From NCBI GenBank assembly GCA_947303825.1, contig CAMYZK010000079.1:1-9185 (forward strand): DNA of 9,185 nt. Direction: 5' to 3'. This DNA is from an uncultured Prevotella sp. (lineage in GTDB: Bacteria; Bacteroidota; Bacteroidia; Bacteroidales; Bacteroidaceae). This document shows, piece after piece, positions 7,016 through 9,185 of the stretch. A program made the translations under genes and the position numbers. The first letter of the stretch is position 1. Every line of letters begins with the position of its first letter. Under the pieces are notes generated by a model. The model searched no databases. It had not been told where the DNA came from and was given only the letters and a program-made list of their open reading frames with translations.

Positions 7016-7579
7016 TTATCTCAGCGTGCACTTGCTGGCATCCAGGTAGAACACTATGCCATCGATCATTGTCTTGTAGTAATTTCCCACCTTCCCATTA
7101 TAGGGTACGCGTGTTCCCTTGTTAAAGTAATAAGGTTTCCACGAATAAGACGTGCCGTAGACACCCTTCACCCTCCGATAGTTAACAAGGAACTTTGAAG
7201 GGTCTATGGAGCCGGCATAGTCTTCATCGTAGCAAAAGATGGCAGCATTGGCCTGCGGTTTCTCGCGCAGCGGCAGGTTGGCAACATTAATGGTGACGCA
7301 CCGTTCTCCCTTTACGGTACCCACGATATGACATTTGCTGAGAGGTATTTCCACACTTGCCGCTAAATAAGGGCCGAAATACTCATAATAATCGTCTTCT
7401 TTGTAAACTCGAAGGGCTTCGCCCTTCTTCAGCGTCCAGGTCTGCTCGCCACTAAAGTCACGAGGGTCTTCGCAGACGTAGTTCTGATTCATTATCACAA
7501 CACAACTCTGTGCACGCAGATTCTGCGAGGCAGCAGCAAGTGCCAGTATGAGCACAATGGTTCTAAACACGTTCTTCAT
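7016..7579 (-). CDS. Secreted protein with two SH3b-like halves
   Basis: The 187-residue protein has a clear Sec signal peptide: MKNVFR, then a hydrophobic core (7-18), with likely cleavage after residue 24 (RAQ|S). No lipobox is present, so it should be periplasmic or secreted rather than a lipoprotein. The mature part reads as two SH3b-like units. The first is about 26-87 with GEALRVYKEDDYYEYFG. The second is about 94-187 and starts with NLPLREKPQANA, which resembles the LNVRSGPS signature of bacterial SH3 domains. Both halves end in a similar word (IPLSKC and LDASKC). Six cysteines (26, 36, 83, 94, 116, 184) could form disulfides after export. The ATG at 7577-7579 is preferred: the longer frame starts at a TTG inside the promoter. 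SH3b domains often bind cell-wall peptides, but the ligand here is unknown. It has its own strong promoter. Confidence 0.8.
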   Translation of the reverse strand: MKNVFRTIVLILALAAASQNLRAQSCVVIMNQNYVCEDPRDFSGEQTWTLKKGEALRVYKEDDYYEYFGPYLAASVEIPLSKCHIVGTVKGERCVTINVANLPLREKPQANAAIFCYDEDYAGSIDPSKFLVNYRRVKGVYGTSYSWKPYYFNKGTRVPYNGKVGNYYKTMIDGIVFYLDASKCTLR

Positions 7580-7609
7580 ATTTCCGAATGTTGAATTGGT
7601 TATTTTATG

Positions 7610-7641
7610 CAAAAGTACAATTTTTCCTGCGAAGCAGCAAA
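7610..7641 (-). promoter_or_regulatory. Bacteroidota-type promoter for the SH3-like gene
   Basis: On the minus strand TTTG (7638-7641), a 20-nt spacer and TACTTTTG (7610-7617) match the TTTG-N19-21-TAnnTTTG consensus exactly. The predicted start near 7604 leaves a leader of about 25 nt. The -7 box overlaps the in-frame TTG at 7612, which rules that codon out as the start. Confidence 0.65.
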
Positions 7642-7692
7642 AGGAGAGACATTTTTTTCGGGAAAAAGATGGACAATGTCAAGAAAAAGTTG

Positions 7693-7700
7693 TAACTTTG
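7693..7700 (+). promoter_or_regulatory. -7 box of the peptidase promoter
   Basis: TAACTTTG lies 27 nt before the peptidase ATG and predicts a short leader of about 20 nt. No TTTG is seen 19-21 nt upstream, so the -33 part is weak or absent. It supports the ATG at 7728 over the in-frame ATG at 7548, which would lie upstream of the promoter. Confidence 0.5.
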
Positions 7701-7727
7701 CAGCAAGACAACAAAACGACAACCATT

Positions 7728-9128
7728 ATGAGAAGAAAACTATTATTGGCCGGACTGTTCGTGGCAGTAGCGGCCATGGCCCAAAACAGGGAGGGAGGCA
7801 TCTCGGCAAAGATGCTCAGCGAGATGAAGAAGGAGAACAAGGTGGAGGCATCCGACCGTGCACTGATAAACGCCATTGCCGCCAATGCCATCGACGATCT
7901 GGCCAAGGACCACCGCAATGCAGGGGCACTGGACACCCACTTCAGCATTGAGACACCAAAGCAGTCGATAACCAACCAGAAGTCTAGCGGAAGGTGCTGG
8001 ATGTTCAGTGGCATGAACGTGCTGAGGGCCGACTTTGCCAAGCGCACCGACTCGCTGCAGGTGAGTTTCTCGCAGGCATACCTCTTCTTCTACGACCAGC
8101 TGGAGAAAGCCAACCTCATGCTGCAGGGATGCATAGACAACGCATCGAAACCTATGGACGACCCGCGCGTGCAGTTCTTCTTCCGCTCACCCATCGGCGA
8201 CGGAGGAACCTTCTGCGGCGTGGCCGACCTGGCCGACAAGTACGGACTGGTGCCTATGGAGGTGATGCCCGAGTCGTATTCTAGCGACAACACGTCGAAG
8301 GCCCGCCAGCTCATATCGTCGAAGCTGCGCGAGTACGGACTCCAGCTACGCGAGATGGCTCAGAAAGGAAAGAAGACGGCATCGATAGAGAAGGCCAAGC
8401 AGCGCATGCTGACACAGATATACCACATGCTGCAGTACACCATAGGCAACCCACCCGAGAAGTTCACCTACGCCTTCAAGAACAGCAAGGGCGACGCCAC
8501 AGGACTGGCCAAGGAGTACACGCCGATGTCGTTCTACAACGAGGTGATGGGAGGCAAGAAGCTGAACGGCTCGTTCATCATGGTGATGAACGACCCACGG
8601 CGCGATTATTACAAGACCTACGAGGTGGAGCTGGACCGCCACACCCAGGACGGCCACAACTGGAAGTACGTCAACCTGCCCATGGACGACATTGAGCAGA
8701 TGGCCATAGCCACGATGAAGGCCGGGCACAAGCTGTACAGCTCGTATGACGTGGGAAAGATGCTTGACCGCAAACGCGGGTTTGCCGACACGGAGAACTT
8801 TGACTACGGAGCCCTCTTCTCTACCAACTTCCCCATGGACAAGGCACAGCGCATAGCTACCTTCGACAGCGGCTCTACACATGCCATGACACTCACAGCC
8901 GTAGACCTTGACAACAAGGGAAAGGCAACCAAATGGAAGGTGGAGAACTCGTGGGGTGCCGACTGGGGACAGAAGGGTTGCCTGATAATGACCGACCGCT
9001 GGTTACGTGAATACATATTCCGTCTGGTGGTGCCCAACGAGTATGTGCCAGAAAAGGTGATGAAAGCTTATCAGACAGAACCCATCATGGTAATGCCCGA
9101 AGACCCTCTCTTCCTGCCAGACGAGTAA
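7728..9128 (+). CDS. pepC: Exported C1B cysteine peptidase (aminopeptidase C / bleomycin hydrolase family)
   Basis: The 466-residue protein is a papain-fold peptidase of the C1B type. NQKSSGRCWMFS (83-94) gives the oxyanion Gln84 and nucleophile Cys90. STHAMTLTAVD (383-393) gives His385 and KVENSWG (404-410) gives Asn407, so the triad is complete. GDGGTFCGVADLADKYGLVP (157-176) is also typical of the family. Unlike cytosolic PepC and bleomycin hydrolases, it begins with a signal peptide (MRRKLLLAGLFVAVAAMAQ, cleavage near 18-19), so it should work in the periplasm or outside, probably trimming peptides for uptake. An in-frame ATG at 7548 adds 60 residues that would bury the signal peptide and overlap the divergent gene; I reject it. 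No Shine-Dalgarno is seen. The gene is divergent from the SH3-like gene across 148 bp, and a heptamer array starts right after its stop. The symbol follows common annotation practice; the exported form may deserve another name. Confidence 0.93.
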   Translation: MRRKLLLAGLFVAVAAMAQNREGGISAKMLSEMKKENKVEASDRALINAIAANAIDDLAKDHRNAGALDTHFSIETPKQSITNQKSSGRCWMFSGMNVLRADFAKRTDSLQVSFSQAYLFFYDQLEKANLMLQGCIDNASKPMDDPRVQFFFRSPIGDGGTFCGVADLADKYGLVPMEVMPESYSSDNTSKARQLISSKLREYGLQLREMAQKGKKTASIEKAKQRMLTQIYHMLQYTIGNPPEKFTYAFKNSKGDATGLAKEYTPMSFYNEVMGGKKLNGSFIMVMNDPRRDYYKTYEVELDRHTQDGHNWKYVNLPMDDIEQMAIATMKAGHKLYSSYDVGKMLDRKRGFADTENFDYGALFSTNFPMDKAQRIATFDSGSTHAMTLTAVDLDNKGKATKWKVENSWGADWGQKGCLIMTDRWLREYIFRLVVPNEYVPEKVMKAYQTEPIMVMPEDPLFLPDE

Positions 9129-9130
9129 GG

Positions 9131-9185
9131 GAGGTAAGAGGTAAGAGGTAAGAGGTAAGAGGTAAGAGGTAAGAGGTAAGAGGTA
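9131..9185. repeat. Tandem heptamer array (GAGGTAA)n running to the window end
   Basis: Seven perfect copies of GAGGTAA (9131-9179) are followed by a six-base partial copy at the window edge. The array starts two bases after the peptidase TAA. A degenerate copy, GAGTAAG (9124-9130), includes the stop codon itself. Its true length is unknown because the window ends inside it. No spacer or dyad structure is present, so it is a simple short tandem repeat and not a CRISPR array. Confidence 0.95.

Noticed and set aside
7548..7727. N-terminal extension of the peptidase to the ATG at 7548
   Set aside because: It would hide a good signal peptide, overlap the divergent gene's start and lie upstream of the -7 box at 7693-7700.
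9131..9185. Heptamer array as a CRISPR or replication iteron array
   Set aside because: Copies are directly adjacent with no spacers, the unit is far too short for a CRISPR repeat, and no replication gene or AT-rich origin region is nearby.

Overview
The window looks like a piece of a Bacteroidales chromosome, most likely from Prevotella or a close relative. The evidence is the Bacteroidota-type promoters (-7 box TAnnTTTG, twice with a TTTG box 20 nt upstream), the absence of Shine-Dalgarno sequences before the starts, the style of the LpxA, MiaA and PBP1A proteins, and a secreted PepC-type peptidase. This placement is inference from familiarity, not from a search.

Layout. (1) Bases 2-535 (+) are the 3' part of an AT-rich gene for an unrecognised acidic protein that starts outside the window. 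(2) Bases 536-876 have no protein gene. On the minus strand they hold a terminator for the operon to the right, then a complete-looking promoter, a short transcribed stretch and a second terminator. Together these suggest an independent small RNA of about 90 nt (658-750). (3) Bases 877-6927 (-) are a compact gene group, in transcription order lpxA (lipid A synthesis), miaA (tRNA i6A modification), a class A penicillin-binding protein (mrcA-like), and a Pif1/RecD2-like helicase with a C-terminal TPR-like segment. miaA/mrcA overlap by 11 bp and mrcA/helicase by 23 bp, so the last three are probably translated from one mRNA. (4) Bases 7016-7579 (-) encode a secreted protein with two SH3b-like halves. 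(5) Bases 7728-9128 (+) encode an exported C1B cysteine peptidase (aminopeptidase C/bleomycin hydrolase family), divergent from the SH3-like gene. (6) The window ends inside a tandem heptamer array (GAGGTAA) that begins two bases after the peptidase stop.

The operon joins envelope building (lipid A, peptidoglycan) with translation quality (MiaA) and DNA maintenance (helicase). It is a housekeeping group with no sign of a defence island or mobile element. The most interesting items are the small-RNA candidate, the heptamer array, and a purine-rich, G-quadruplex-like tract that encodes a Ser/Thr/Pro insertion inside the helicase. I did not find a clearly new multi-gene system here.
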